This document shows positions 17,531 through 27,870 of a DNA stretch of 64,000 bases, piece by piece; within the stretch, counting starts at the first letter, position 1, and each line of letters opens with the position of its first letter. The notes beneath the pieces are model-generated. The model saw only the letters and a list, made by a program, of their open reading frames with translations. It did not search any database and had not been told where the DNA came from. The stretch is from contig NZ_JAHCSH010000001.1 in assembly GCF_018474005.1 (NCBI RefSeq), positions 434,001 to 498,000 of the forward strand, given 5' to 3'. A program made the position numbers and the translations under genes. The stretch comes from Curvibacter sp. CHRR-16. GTDB lineage: Bacteria; Pseudomonadota; Gammaproteobacteria; Burkholderiales; Burkholderiaceae_C.

Positions 17531-17845
17531 ATGCAAGCAGTATCGAATGGCAAGTCAGCAGAAGTCCGTTCGCGGATTGAACCTGACTTAAAAAAACAAT
17601 CTACCGAAGTGCTCGCCGATTTGGGTCTGGATCTAAGCGGTGCTATCCGGTTGTTCCTGCGGCAGGTGGTGGAAGTAGGGGGGTTGCCTTTTGAGGTACG
17701 CAAACCCACGCCAGAAACGGTTGCGGCAATGACGGAGGCCCGCGCAATGTCGGCGGCGCGCTACGGCTCTGCGAAAGAACTTTTTGATGGTCTCGACAAA
17801 CAAGCCGGCAAAGGCAAAGCGCGCGCCTCTGCCAAGAAGGGCTGA
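17531..17845 (+). CDS. RelB/DinJ-family antitoxin
   Basis: 104 aa. The N-terminus is a ribbon-helix-helix DNA-binding domain of RelB/DinJ type: VRSRIEPDLKKQSTEVLADLG followed by LDLSGAIRLFLRQVVEVGGLPFEV. The C-terminal part (PTPETVAAMTEARAMSAARYG, then a Lys/Ala-rich tail) is where such antitoxins wrap the toxin. The toxin gene begins inside its 3' end, overlapping by 59 bases, the usual arrangement for a coupled pair. It probably represses its own promoter together with the toxin. The upstream 145 bases are AT-rich compared with the surroundings, which fits recent acquisition. Confidence 0.88.
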   Translation: MQAVSNGKSAEVRSRIEPDLKKQSTEVLADLGLDLSGAIRLFLRQVVEVGGLPFEVRKPTPETVAAMTEARAMSAARYGSAKELFDGLDKQAGKGKARASAKKG

Positions 17846-18110
17846 TTACACGCGACAATTTGGCAAAGACTGGGAGAAGCTGACCCACTCAGGCAAACAG
17901 GATATGGGGCGTCTCAAAGAAGTCATGCTGCTCCTGATTGCTAATGATGGGGCGCTGCCTGCGGAGTGGTTAGACCACGAGCTGAGTGGCGATTGGGCTG
18001 ATCATCGTGAATGCCATGCAAAGGGCGATTTGCTGTTGATTTACAAATTGGAGGCAGACAGCGTGATTTTTGTTCGCGCTGGAACGCACTCCGAGTTGTT
18101 TGGCCGCTAG
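17787..18110 (+). CDS. YafQ-family mRNA interferase toxin
   Basis: 107 aa from ATG 17787; the first 20 residues overlap the antitoxin gene and are not typical of the family. The core begins at RRADYTRQFGKDWEKL and matches YafQ. It contains LKEVMLLLIANDGALPAEW, the catalytic His/Asp region DHELSGDWADHRECHAKGD, LLLIYKLEADSVIFVRAG and the final GTHSELFG with the conserved catalytic His. YafQ cleaves mRNA on the ribosome when free of DinJ. All key residues appear intact, so the toxin looks functional. A strong intrinsic terminator follows eight bases after the stop. Confidence 0.88.
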   Translation: MVSTNKPAKAKRAPLPRRADYTRQFGKDWEKLTHSGKQDMGRLKEVMLLLIANDGALPAEWLDHELSGDWADHRECHAKGDLLLIYKLEADSVIFVRAGTHSELFGR

Positions 18111-18117
18111 TTGCCAG

Positions 18118-18140
18118 AGCCCGCTTCGGCGGGCTTTTTT
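18118..18140 (+). terminator. Intrinsic terminator of the toxin-antitoxin operon
   Basis: AGCCCGC-TTCG-GCGGGCT followed by TTTTT: a seven-base G+C stem with a UUCG tetraloop and a U-tract, just after the toxin stop codon. Confidence 0.9.
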
Positions 18141-18187
18141 ACGTCTTTGCCCTTTTTTCGCTGTATCACCACACCTAGCGCCTGCAC

Positions 18188-20493
18188 TCACCCCAACGCC
18201 CTCAACACATTCTCCCCCGTAGCTGGCGCTGTTAACTGCGCCTTACCATCCCCCCGCGCTTGGGCGATGGCGTCGCGCAGGGCTTCGTAGACGCTGATGC
18301 CCAGCATGAACGGGGGTTCGCCCACGGCTTTGCTGCCGCAGACGTTGTCTTCGCGGTTGGGTTCGGGCCACAGGGCCACGGTCAGGTGTTCGGGCACGTC
18401 GCCTGCGGTGGGTATCTTGTAGGTGCTGGGGGCGTGGGTGGTGAGCAGGCCTTTGTCGTTCCATACCAGTTGCTCGGTGGTGAGCCAGCCCATGCCTTGC
18501 ACAAACGCGCCTTCTATCTGCCCTATGTCCAGCGCCGGGTTGATGCTGCGGCCCACGTCGTGCAGGATGTCCACGGCCAGCACGCGGCTCTCGCCGGTCA
18601 GGGTGTCTATCACCACCTCGGTGCAGGCTGCGCCGTAGCTGAAGTAGTAAAACGGCCGCCCGGTCAGGGTGGTTTTGTCGTAGTGGATTTTGGGCGTGCG
18701 GTAAAAGCCATCGCTCCACAGCTGGATGCGGTTGGCGTAGGCCAGCTTCACCACCTCGTCAAAACTGCGGGTGCTGCTGGGGGTGATGACTTGCCCCCCC
18801 TCAAATCGCACCGCGCCAGCGCCGCAGTTGTCCAGCCCGCACACAAACGCGGCCAGGTTGTCGCGCACATGGCGGGCGGCAAACTGGGCGGCGCGGCCAT
18901 TCAGGTCAGTGCCGCTGCTGGCGGCTGTGGCGCTGGCGTTGGGCACTTTGCTGGTGTCGCTGGTGCTGCACAGCACGCGCTCAAAGGGCACGCCCAGTTC
19001 GTTGGCCACCACTTGCGCCACTTTGGTGTGCAGGCCTTGCCCCATTTCGGTGCCGCCGTGGTTCACCAGCACGCTGCCGTCGGTGTACACATGCACCAGC
19101 GCCCCGGCTTGGTTGAACAGCGTAGCCGTGAAGCTGATGCCAAACTTCACGGGCGTGAGCGCCAGGCCTTTTTTCAGCACTGGGCTGCTGGCGTTCCACG
19201 CGGCGATGGCCTTGCGGCGCTCGCGGTAGCGGCTGCTCTCGGCCAAGGTGCTGATGAGCGGCTGCAATATGTTGTCTTCCACCTTCATCTGGTAGTGGGT
19301 GGTGTCGCGCCGTTCAGTGCTGCTGTCGGGCAGTAGTTCGTCGCTGTACAGGTTGCGTTGGCGCACATCCAGCGGGTCTAGCCCCAGGTGGCGGGCGATG
19401 TCACCCATGATGGTCTCGATGACGATCACCCCCTGCGGCCCGCCAAAGCCGCGAAACGCGGTGTGGCTCTGCAGGTTGGTCTTGAGGCGGTAAGAGCGTA
19501 TGTCCACCTGCGGCAGGTAGTAGGCGTTGTCGCTGTGGAAGATGGCGCGGTCGGCCACCGGGCCGGACAGGTCGGCGCTAAAGCCGCAGTTGGCCAGCAT
19601 GGTCAGCTCCAAGCCCAGCAGGCGGCCTGTGTCGTCAAAGCCCACGCGGTAGTCGTACTCAAACGGGTGGCGTTTGCCGGTGATCAGGAAGTCGTCATCG
19701 CGGTCCAGCCGCAGCTTGACCGGGCAGCCGCAGTGCTGCGCAGCAATGGCGGCCCACACGGCCACATGGCCGGCTTGGGTTTCTTTGCCGCCAAAGCCTC
19801 CGCCCATGCGGCGGCACTCCACGCGCACGGCGTGGTTGTCTAGCCCCAAGGCGTGCGCCACCCAGTGCTGCACCTCGCCGGGGTGTTGGCTGCTGCTGTG
19901 GATGAGCCACTGGTTTTGCTCCTGCGGGATGGCGTAGGCAATCTGCCCTTCCAGATAAAAGTGCTCTTGCCCGCCCACCTCCAGTTGGCCTTGCAGCGTG
20001 TGCGGGGCGCTCTCCAGCGCTTTGGCCGCGTCGCCGCGCTGCACACGCACGGGCGGCAGCACAAAGCTGTGCTGGGCCAGCGCGGTGCGCACGTCCAGCA
20101 CAGCGGGCAGGGGGGCTATGTCCAGCACCACCTGCTTGGCGGCGCGGCGCGCTTGCTCCATGGTGGTGGCCACGGCCAAACCCACCACTTGGCCCACGTG
20201 CTGCACCGTATCGCGGGCGAAGATGGGTTCGTCCCCCGCAAAACTGGCCAGCATGGGGTCACCCGGTATGTCGTGCGCCAGCAGCACGGCCACTACGCCG
20301 GGCAGGGCCAGTGCTGCGTCGGTGCGCACGGCTTGGAGTTGGCCGTGCGCTACGGGGCTGAGGATGGGTGCGGCGTGCAGCGTGCCGCGCAGCTCGGGCA
20401 GGTCGTCGATGTAGCTCACGCCCGCGCGCACTTGGGCGATGGCGCTTTCGTGCAGCACGTTGCGGCCTGCGGCGGGCGAGGTCATATTCACAG

Positions 20494-20497
<4 letters not shown>
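18188..20497 (-). CDS. xdhB: Xanthine dehydrogenase, molybdopterin-binding subunit XdhB
   Basis: 769 aa. This is the catalytic subunit that oxidises hypoxanthine and xanthine to urate. Motifs of the molybdenum hydroxylase family are present: GGQEHFYLEGQIAYAIP, RRMGGGFGGKETQ, TAFRGFGGPQGVIVIET, VNHGGTEMGQGLHTKVAQ (Moco-binding) and the C-terminal GSKAVGEPPFMLGISVYEAL with the active-site Glu. The substrate-positioning Arg and Glu equivalents were not individually verified. Its start overlaps the xdhA stop as ATGA, so xdhA-xdhB form one operon. The cofactor chaperone XdhC is encoded about 8 kb away on the other strand. Confidence 0.95.
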
Positions 20498-21981
<1,484 letters not shown>

Positions 21982-22106
21982 AGGGCAATTCCTTGGATCA
22001 AGCAAGGCTACAGGCAGGTTTTGCATGGCTTTATAAGCAGTAGGATATGCCTTTCATGGATAGGGGTATATGACAGCCCCTGCACAAGACAAGAACAATC
22101 CGCCGG

Positions 22107-23063
22107 ATGCCCTGCATGAGAGACCAAGAGCTGTTTGACAAGATAGACCTGCACCTGATTCGGTTGCTGCACACGGTGCTGACCGAACGCAGTGTCTCTC
22201 GTGCAGCCATCAAACTGGGTATGCACCAACCGGCAGTCAGTGCCGCCCTCAAACGCCTGCGCATGCTGGCCGATGACCAGCTACTGGTGCGCTCGGGCTC
22301 GGGTATGGTGCCCACGGTGACGGGGCTGCGCATGATTGAGCCCAGTGCCAGCATCTTGCGCGCTGCAGAAATGCTCTTTACCGACGTGCGCGGCTTCGCT
22401 CCGACGACGGCACGCACCACGTTTCGCATAGCGGCCAGCGACTACTTGGATCCGCTGTTTTTGCCCACTTTGGTAGCCCGCGTGAAAGAGCAAGCGCCCA
22501 TGGCGCACTTGGAAATACACCCGCTGTACGCCAGTGTCGATTACCGCCACCAACTGGCGCAGGGCGAGATCGATGTGGTCATTGGCAACTGGCCCAAGCC
22601 GCCTGATGACTTGCACATGGGCCGCTTGTTGGGCGATGAAGTGGTGTGCTTGGTGTCCAAAAACCACCCGGCTGTGCGCCGTGGCTGGGATCAAGACGCT
22701 TGGCTCAAGGCCGAGCACGTGGCCCCAGTGCCGTATTACCCCGGCAGTTTGGGCATGATCGACGAGCATTTGGAAGGACTGGGTTTGCAGCGCAATATCA
22801 CCGTGCGCACACCGTATTTCGCGCTCATACCCAGCATGGTGGCATCCACTTTGCTTGTGCTGACCACCGGGCGTCAGTACTGCGAACGCTTTGTGCAGCG
22901 CAATGGCTTGGTCATCTTGCCAAGCCCGGTGGAGTTTCCCCGCATGATGTATTACCAGTTGTGGCACAAACGTTCGCACACCAGTGCTGCCAGCCGCTGG
23001 CTGCGCGATTGCATCAAAACCGTGGCAGGTGATCTGAAAAAACTGCCTGAAGGAAGTCTTTGA
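22107..23063 (+). CDS. LysR-family transcriptional regulator of the purine island
   Basis: 318 aa; an alternative ATG lies at 22116. The N-terminal winged helix-turn-helix (LIRLLHTVLTERSVSRAA, then KLGMHQPAVSAALKRLR) is followed by a type 2 periplasmic-binding-like effector domain (about 95-310; RIAASDYLDPLFLPTLV, GEIDVVIGNWPKPPDDL). It is divergent from xdhA and abuts the purine ABC importer, with its TGA directly before that ATG. It therefore lies between the two operons it most likely controls. LysR proteins usually bind the shared promoter region; 21982-22106 contains an imperfect dyad around ATATGCC and GGGTATAT. The inducer is not known, a purine intermediate being most plausible. Confidence 0.88.
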   Translation: MPCMRDQELFDKIDLHLIRLLHTVLTERSVSRAAIKLGMHQPAVSAALKRLRMLADDQLLVRSGSGMVPTVTGLRMIEPSASILRAAEMLFTDVRGFAPTTARTTFRIAASDYLDPLFLPTLVARVKEQAPMAHLEIHPLYASVDYRHQLAQGEIDVVIGNWPKPPDDLHMGRLLGDEVVCLVSKNHPAVRRGWDQDAWLKAEHVAPVPYYPGSLGMIDEHLEGLGLQRNITVRTPYFALIPSMVASTLLVLTTGRQYCERFVQRNGLVILPSPVEFPRMMYYQLWHKRSHTSAASRWLRDCIKTVAGDLKKLPEGSL

Positions 23064-24614
23064 ATGTCTGTACCAACCATACCCCGGCTGCAGCTCACGG
23101 GTATTACCAAGGCCTACCCTGGTGTGGTGGCCAACAGCGGCGTGTCGCTGAGGGTGCTGCCCGGCGAGATCCACGCTGTGTTGGGTGAAAACGGAGCGGG
23201 TAAATCCACGCTCATGAAAATCATTTACGGCTCGGTCAAGCCCGATGCCGGCACCATCGAGTTCAATGGGCGCGAAGTGGCGGTGCGCAACCCGCAAGAA
23301 GCCCGCGCTTTGGGCATCAGCATGGTGTTCCAGCACTTCAACCTGTTTGACACCGTGAGCGTGGCCGAGAACGTGTGGCTCGGGCTGGACACGGGCGAGA
23401 CCCTGGCGCAAGTGACCGAGCGCATCCGCCAAAAAGCCCAAGACTATGGGCTGGACATCGACCCACTGCGCCCGGTGCACACCCTGAGCGTGGGCGAGAT
23501 GCAGCGGGTGGAAATCATTCGTGCGTTGCTCACCGAACCCAAGTTGCTCATCTTGGACGAGCCCACTTCGGTGCTAACCCCGCAAGCGGTTGAGAAGCTC
23601 TTTGTGGTGCTGCGCAAGCTGGCCAGCGAGGGCTGCAGCATTCTGTACATCAGCCACAAGCTGCACGAAATCCGCGCCCTGTGCTCGGCCTGCACCGTGC
23701 TGCGTGGCGGCAAGGTCACGGGCACGTGCAAACCTGCCGAGGAAAGCAATGCCTCGCTCTCGCGCCTCATGATTGGTGCCGAACCCCCAGCGCTGCAGCG
23801 CCGTGCGCCCCAGCAAGGTGCGGTGGTGTTGACGGTGCGTAATTTGAGCCTGCCCAGTGAAGACCAGTTTGGTGTGCCGCTGCAAGGCATTGGCTTGGAG
23901 GTGCGTTCGGGCGAAGTGGTCGGCATAGCGGGCGTGTCGGGCAATGGTCAGCGCGAGTTGCTGTACGCCTTGTCAGGCGAAGACACGCGGGCTGCCAGAG
24001 GCACTGTGTTGGTCGATGGACAAGACGTGTCGCAACTGCACCCCGGCCAGCGCCGTGCCTTGGGCCTGCACTTTGTGCCCGAGGAGCGTTTGGGCCGAGG
24101 GGCCGTGCCCACGCTGAGTTTGGCGCAAAACATGTTGCTGACCCGCAGCGAAGCCATTCATGGCAGCCGGGTGGCGGGGGGGTGGATTCGGCTGGGCCAA
24201 CTGCGTGAGCATGCCAGCCGCATCATCGACACCTTTCGCGTCAAGGCCCATGGGGCGGGGGCGGCGGCCAAATCGCTCTCGGGCGGCAACTTGCAAAAAT
24301 TCATCGTCGGCCGCGAGATCGATGCCAAACCGCGCCTGTTCATCGTTTCCCAGCCGACTTGGGGGGTGGATGTGGGCGCTGCGGCGCAAATCCGCGAATC
24401 CATCTTGGCCCTGCGCGATGCCGGCTGCGCCGTGCTGGTGGTGAGCGAAGAGCTGGACGAGTTGTTTGAAGTGAGTGACCGCCTGCACGTGCTGGCACGT
24501 GGGCGCTTGTCCCCCTCGTTGCCGGTGGCCGAAGCAACGGTAGAAAAAGTGGGGGAATGGATGAGTGGTTTGTGGCAAACAACTCCTGAGAAGCAGGAGG
24601 TGGCCCATGGCTAA
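23064..24614 (+). CDS. Purine/nucleoside ABC importer, duplicated ATP-binding protein
   Basis: 516 aa with two ATPase domains in one chain, as in sugar and BMP-type nucleoside importers (YufO/NupA-like). The first domain has Walker A GENGAGKSTLMK, signature LSVGEMQRVEI and Walker B LLILDEPTSVLTP. The second has a degenerate Walker A (GVSGNGQRELLYALSG), signature LSGGNLQKFIVGREI and LFIVSQPTWGVDVGA. The usual loss of the P-loop Lys in the second domain is therefore seen here too. A good AAGGAAG ribosome site lies in the end of the LysR gene, and the ATG directly follows its stop. The gene overlaps the first permease gene by eight bases. Confidence 0.92.
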   Translation: MSVPTIPRLQLTGITKAYPGVVANSGVSLRVLPGEIHAVLGENGAGKSTLMKIIYGSVKPDAGTIEFNGREVAVRNPQEARALGISMVFQHFNLFDTVSVAENVWLGLDTGETLAQVTERIRQKAQDYGLDIDPLRPVHTLSVGEMQRVEIIRALLTEPKLLILDEPTSVLTPQAVEKLFVVLRKLASEGCSILYISHKLHEIRALCSACTVLRGGKVTGTCKPAEESNASLSRLMIGAEPPALQRRAPQQGAVVLTVRNLSLPSEDQFGVPLQGIGLEVRSGEVVGIAGVSGNGQRELLYALSGEDTRAARGTVLVDGQDVSQLHPGQRRALGLHFVPEERLGRGAVPTLSLAQNMLLTRSEAIHGSRVAGGWIRLGQLREHASRIIDTFRVKAHGAGAAAKSLSGGNLQKFIVGREIDAKPRLFIVSQPTWGVDVGAAAQIRESILALRDAGCAVLVVSEELDELFEVSDRLHVLARGRLSPSLPVAEATVEKVGEWMSGLWQTTPEKQEVAHG

Positions 24615-25683
24615 ATTGCGTTGGCAAGCGCGGCCGCAAGTGTCGGCGTTTTGGGTCTATGCATCCCCCGTGTTGGCTTTATTGCTCACGGTGGTGCTGG
24701 GCGTACTCTTGTTTCTGGCCTTGGACAAAGATCCCGTCAAGGGCTTGGGTGTGTTCTTTTGGGAGCCTATTCGCAGCGCTTATGGCTGGGGCGAGTTGCT
24801 TGTAAAAGGCACACCTTTGCTGCTTATCGCACTCGGGTTGGGTGTGTGTTTCCGCTCCAATGTGTGGAATATCGGGGCCGAAGGGCAGTACATCATGGGG
24901 GCGGTGGCCGCCAGTGGGGTAGCCCTTTTGGCCACTCCCACCACCGGGGGCTGGATTGTGGTGCCAGTCTTGCTGGCGGGGGCCTTGGCAGGCTTGTTGT
25001 GGGCAGGCGTCGTGGCTTTCTTGCGTGACCGCTTCAGCGCCAACGAGATCTTGGTCAGCCTGATGCTGGTGTACGTGGCCATTCAGTGGCTGGGCTACTT
25101 GGTCTATGGGCCGTGGAAAGACCCCATGGGTTTTAACTTCCCACAGACCAAAACCTTTGAAGCGGCCACACACATCCCTAAGCTGTTCAGCGGATCGCGC
25201 GTCACCATCGGTGTGCTGCTGGCACTGGTGGCGGTGCTGGCGGTGTGGGTGTTTTTGTTCCGCACCCGCGCTGGCTTTGCCCAGCAAGTGGGTGGCTTGG
25301 CGCCCGCGGCAGCGCGCTATGCAGGCTTTTCGTCGCGCAGAGCCTTGTGGACGGCGCTGCTCATATCCGGCGGTTTGGCGGGTATGGCTGGGGCGCTGGA
25401 GGTGGCTGGGCCCTTGGGGCAGCTCACGCCCTATGTGCCAGCAGGCTATGGCTTTGCGGCCATCATCGTGGCCTTTGTGGGGCGCTTGCACCCGTTGGGC
25501 ATGGTGCTGTCGGCGCTGCTCATGAGCATGTTTTACATCGGTGGTGAGTTGGCGCAGTCCCGTTTGGGCTTGCCCAAGTCGCTCACGGGCGTGTTCCAAG
25601 GCCTGCTGCTGTTTTGCTTGCTGGCGTGCGACACGCTGGTGCATTACCGCATCCATTTAGACAAACAGGAAAAGGTGCGCTGA
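24607..25683 (+). CDS. Purine/nucleoside ABC importer, permease 1
   Basis: 358 aa, branched-chain/ribose-type permease fold with about nine membrane helices (YASPVLALLLTVVLGVLLF, GTPLLLIALGLGVCF, WNIGAEGQYIMGAVAASG). The start is the ATG at 24607, preceded by AGGAGG; an earlier in-frame ATG at 24565 lies inside the ATPase gene and would add a charged non-membrane leader. The IGAEGQ motif and length match YufP/NupB-like subunits of BMP-family importers. It forms the channel together with the second permease. Confidence 0.9.
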   Translation: MAKLRWQARPQVSAFWVYASPVLALLLTVVLGVLLFLALDKDPVKGLGVFFWEPIRSAYGWGELLVKGTPLLLIALGLGVCFRSNVWNIGAEGQYIMGAVAASGVALLATPTTGGWIVVPVLLAGALAGLLWAGVVAFLRDRFSANEILVSLMLVYVAIQWLGYLVYGPWKDPMGFNFPQTKTFEAATHIPKLFSGSRVTIGVLLALVAVLAVWVFLFRTRAGFAQQVGGLAPAAARYAGFSSRRALWTALLISGGLAGMAGALEVAGPLGQLTPYVPAGYGFAAIIVAFVGRLHPLGMVLSALLMSMFYIGGELAQSRLGLPKSLTGVFQGLLLFCLLACDTLVHYRIHLDKQEKVR

Positions 25684-25684
25684 G

Positions 25685-26617
25685 ATGGACACAAACGCAT
25701 TACTGCTAGCCGTTACGCTGAGCGATACACTGAACGCGGGCACGGTGCTGGCTATGGCCTCCTTGGGGCTGCTCATCAACGAAAAATCAGGCATCGTGAA
25801 CTTGGGCCCCGAGGGCATCATGCTCTGCGCCGCCATTGCCGGGTTTGCCGCAGCGGTGCGCTCTGGCAGTGACTTGGTGGGCTTTGCGGCGGGCATGGGC
25901 GCTGGCGTGTTGCTGGCGCTGGTGTTTGGCCTCTTGGTCATTTGGCTCAATACCAACCAGTACGCCACGGGGCTGGCCCTGAGCCTGTTTGGGGCTGGCT
26001 TCTCGGCTTTTGTGGGCACAGGCTTTGTGCAAGAGAAAATTTCCGAGCGTGCCAGTTACGCCATTCCCGGCTTGGCAGATATTCCATTCGTGGGGCCTGC
26101 TTTGTTTCGCCACCACCCCATGGTGTACATCACCGTGCTGTTGGCTGCAGCCATGGTGTGGTTCCTCTACCGTACCCGCTCGGGTTTGATTTTGCGCAGC
26201 GTGGGCGAGAACCCTGAGGCTGCCCACGGCTTGGGTTACCCGGTGCGCCGCATCCGCTTGCTGGCGGTGCTGTTTGGTGGCGCGTTGTGCGGTTTGGCGG
26301 GGGCGTATTTGTCTGTCATCTATACCCCACTGTGGGTGGAGGGTATGGTGGCTGGCAAGGGCTGGATTGCATTGGCTCTCACGACCTTTGCCACATGGCG
26401 TCCGGCACGTGTATTGCTTGGTGCTTATCTCTTTGGGGGGGTCACCATGCTGCAGTTCCACTTGCAAGGCATTGGTGTGGATATACCTAGCCAGTTCCTG
26501 AGCATGTTGCCCTATGTGGCTACGGTGCTTGTGTTGGTGCTGATTTCGCGCAATCCGCAGTGGATTCGCATTAATATGCCAGCTTCGCTAGGGAAGGCTT
26601 TCCACCCCGGTTCCTGA
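25685..26617 (+). CDS. Purine/nucleoside ABC importer, permease 2
   Basis: 310 aa, second membrane subunit (YufQ/NupC-like) with about eight to nine helices; LSDTLNAGTVLAMASLGLL, IVNLGPEGIMLCAAIAGF and LRSVGENPEAAHGLGYPV are typical. It begins one base after the stop of permease 1. Together with the ATPase and the BMP-type lipoprotein it makes a complete importer. The substrate is inferred to be a purine base or nucleoside from the neighbouring xdh, deaminase and urate genes. Confidence 0.9.
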   Translation: MDTNALLLAVTLSDTLNAGTVLAMASLGLLINEKSGIVNLGPEGIMLCAAIAGFAAAVRSGSDLVGFAAGMGAGVLLALVFGLLVIWLNTNQYATGLALSLFGAGFSAFVGTGFVQEKISERASYAIPGLADIPFVGPALFRHHPMVYITVLLAAAMVWFLYRTRSGLILRSVGENPEAAHGLGYPVRRIRLLAVLFGGALCGLAGAYLSVIYTPLWVEGMVAGKGWIALALTTFATWRPARVLLGAYLFGGVTMLQFHLQGIGVDIPSQFLSMLPYVATVLVLVLISRNPQWIRINMPASLGKAFHPGS

Positions 26618-26654
26618 TTGTTTAGGTATACCGTTTTTTTAACAAGGAAGTGCA

Positions 26655-27806
26655 ATGACTGATCTGTACAAACGTTCTTTGCTCCAGTTGGCAGCGCTCA
26701 CCGCTGTGGCTGGTGCTGCTTTGGTAGGTTGCGGCAAAAAAGAAGAGCCCGCACCTGCACCAGCCCCCGCTGCGGCAGCCCCCGCACCGGCCAAACCAGA
26801 GCCGCTGAAAATTGCGTTCGCTTACGTAGGCCCAGTGGGTGATGGCGGCTGGACGTTTGCCCATGACAGCGCACGCAAAGCACTGGAAAAAGAATTCGGC
26901 GACAAGATCCAAACCTCTTTTGTGGAAAACGTGCCCGAGTCTGCGGACGCTGAGCGCGTGATCCGTGACTTGGCCAGCCAAGGCAACAAGCTGGTGTTCG
27001 GCACCACTTTTGGCTACATGGAAACCATGCTCAAACTCGCTCCTGAGTTCAAGGACGTGAAGTTCGAGCACGCCACCGGCTACAAGAGCGCTGACAACAT
27101 GCGCACCTACGACAGCCGCACCTACGAAGGCGCTTACATGGCTGGCGTGATTGCAGGCAAGATGAGCAAGTCTGGCACCTTGGGTGTGGTCGCTTCTGTG
27201 CCAATTCCAGAAGTGGTGCGCAACATCAACAGCTTCACACTGGGTGCCCAAACCCAAAACCCCAAGGTCAAGGTCAAGGTGGTGTGGGTGAACGCTTGGT
27301 TTGATCCACCAAAAGAAACCGAAGCCGCCACCAGCCTGATCAACGGCGGTGCGGATGTGCTGTTCCAAAACACCGACTCTGCTTCCGTGCTCAAAACCGC
27401 TGAAGCCAAGGGCAAGCGCGCTTTCGGTTGGGACTCTGACATGAGCTCCTACGGTCCTAAAGCCCACTTGGGTTCTTCCATCATCAACTGGACGCCTTAC
27501 TACATCAAAGCCACCAAGGACGTCTTGGCTGGCACATGGAAGTCTGAGCCCAGCTGGTGGGGTGTGAAGGAAGGCGCTATCGACATCGTGTCCATCGCGG
27601 AAGATGTGCCTGCCGAAACCAAAACCAAGATCGACGAGATCAAGGCCGGTCTGAAAGACGGTAGCTTCGCTATCTGGAAAGGCCCCATCAAAGACAACGC
27701 TGGCAAGGAAGTCTTGAAAGACGGTGAAACCGCCGACGACAAGTTCCTGAGCGGTATCAACTTCTTCGTCAAAGGCGTGGAAGGCAAGGTGCCCGGTGCC
27801 AAGTAA
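26655..27806 (+). CDS. BMP-family substrate-binding lipoprotein of the purine importer
   Basis: 383 aa. The N-terminal signal ends in a lipobox with Cys26 (AGAALVGC), followed by a charged, Ala/Pro-rich tether (KKEEPAPAPAPAAA). The binding domain is of BMP/PnrA type: KIAFAYVGPVGDGGWTFAHD, NVPESADAERVIRDLA, GTTFGYMETMLKLAPEF, YDSRTYEGAYMAGVIAGKM, GGADVLFQNTDSASVL and FGWDSDMSSYGPKAHL. PnrA-like proteins bind nucleosides, and related Burkholderiales proteins are assigned to purine uptake by context. A ribosome site AAGGAAG and a strong terminator (27831-27855) bracket the gene; it is probably the most highly expressed member of the operon. Confidence 0.93.
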   Translation: MTDLYKRSLLQLAALTAVAGAALVGCGKKEEPAPAPAPAAAAPAPAKPEPLKIAFAYVGPVGDGGWTFAHDSARKALEKEFGDKIQTSFVENVPESADAERVIRDLASQGNKLVFGTTFGYMETMLKLAPEFKDVKFEHATGYKSADNMRTYDSRTYEGAYMAGVIAGKMSKSGTLGVVASVPIPEVVRNINSFTLGAQTQNPKVKVKVVWVNAWFDPPKETEAATSLINGGADVLFQNTDSASVLKTAEAKGKRAFGWDSDMSSYGPKAHLGSSIINWTPYYIKATKDVLAGTWKSEPSWWGVKEGAIDIVSIAEDVPAETKTKIDEIKAGLKDGSFAIWKGPIKDNAGKEVLKDGETADDKFLSGINFFVKGVEGKVPGAK

Positions 27807-27830
27807 GCACTCGGTGCATGCGTGAGTACC

Positions 27831-27855
27831 AAGGGCCGTTCTCACGGCCCTTTTT
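27831..27855 (+). terminator. Intrinsic terminator after the BMP lipoprotein gene
   Basis: AAGGGCCGT-TCTC-ACGGCCCTT followed by TTT: nine-base stem, four-base loop and U-tract. It would separate the importer operon from the Rieske gene or reduce read-through into it. Confidence 0.88.
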
Positions 27856-27870
27856 CGTTGGAGGGGCACT

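Noticed and set aside
21982..22106. Precise LysR binding site or riboswitch between xdhA and the LysR gene
   Set aside because: Only an imperfect dyad could be seen; no T-N11-A motif stood out and no purine-riboswitch fold was recognisable.
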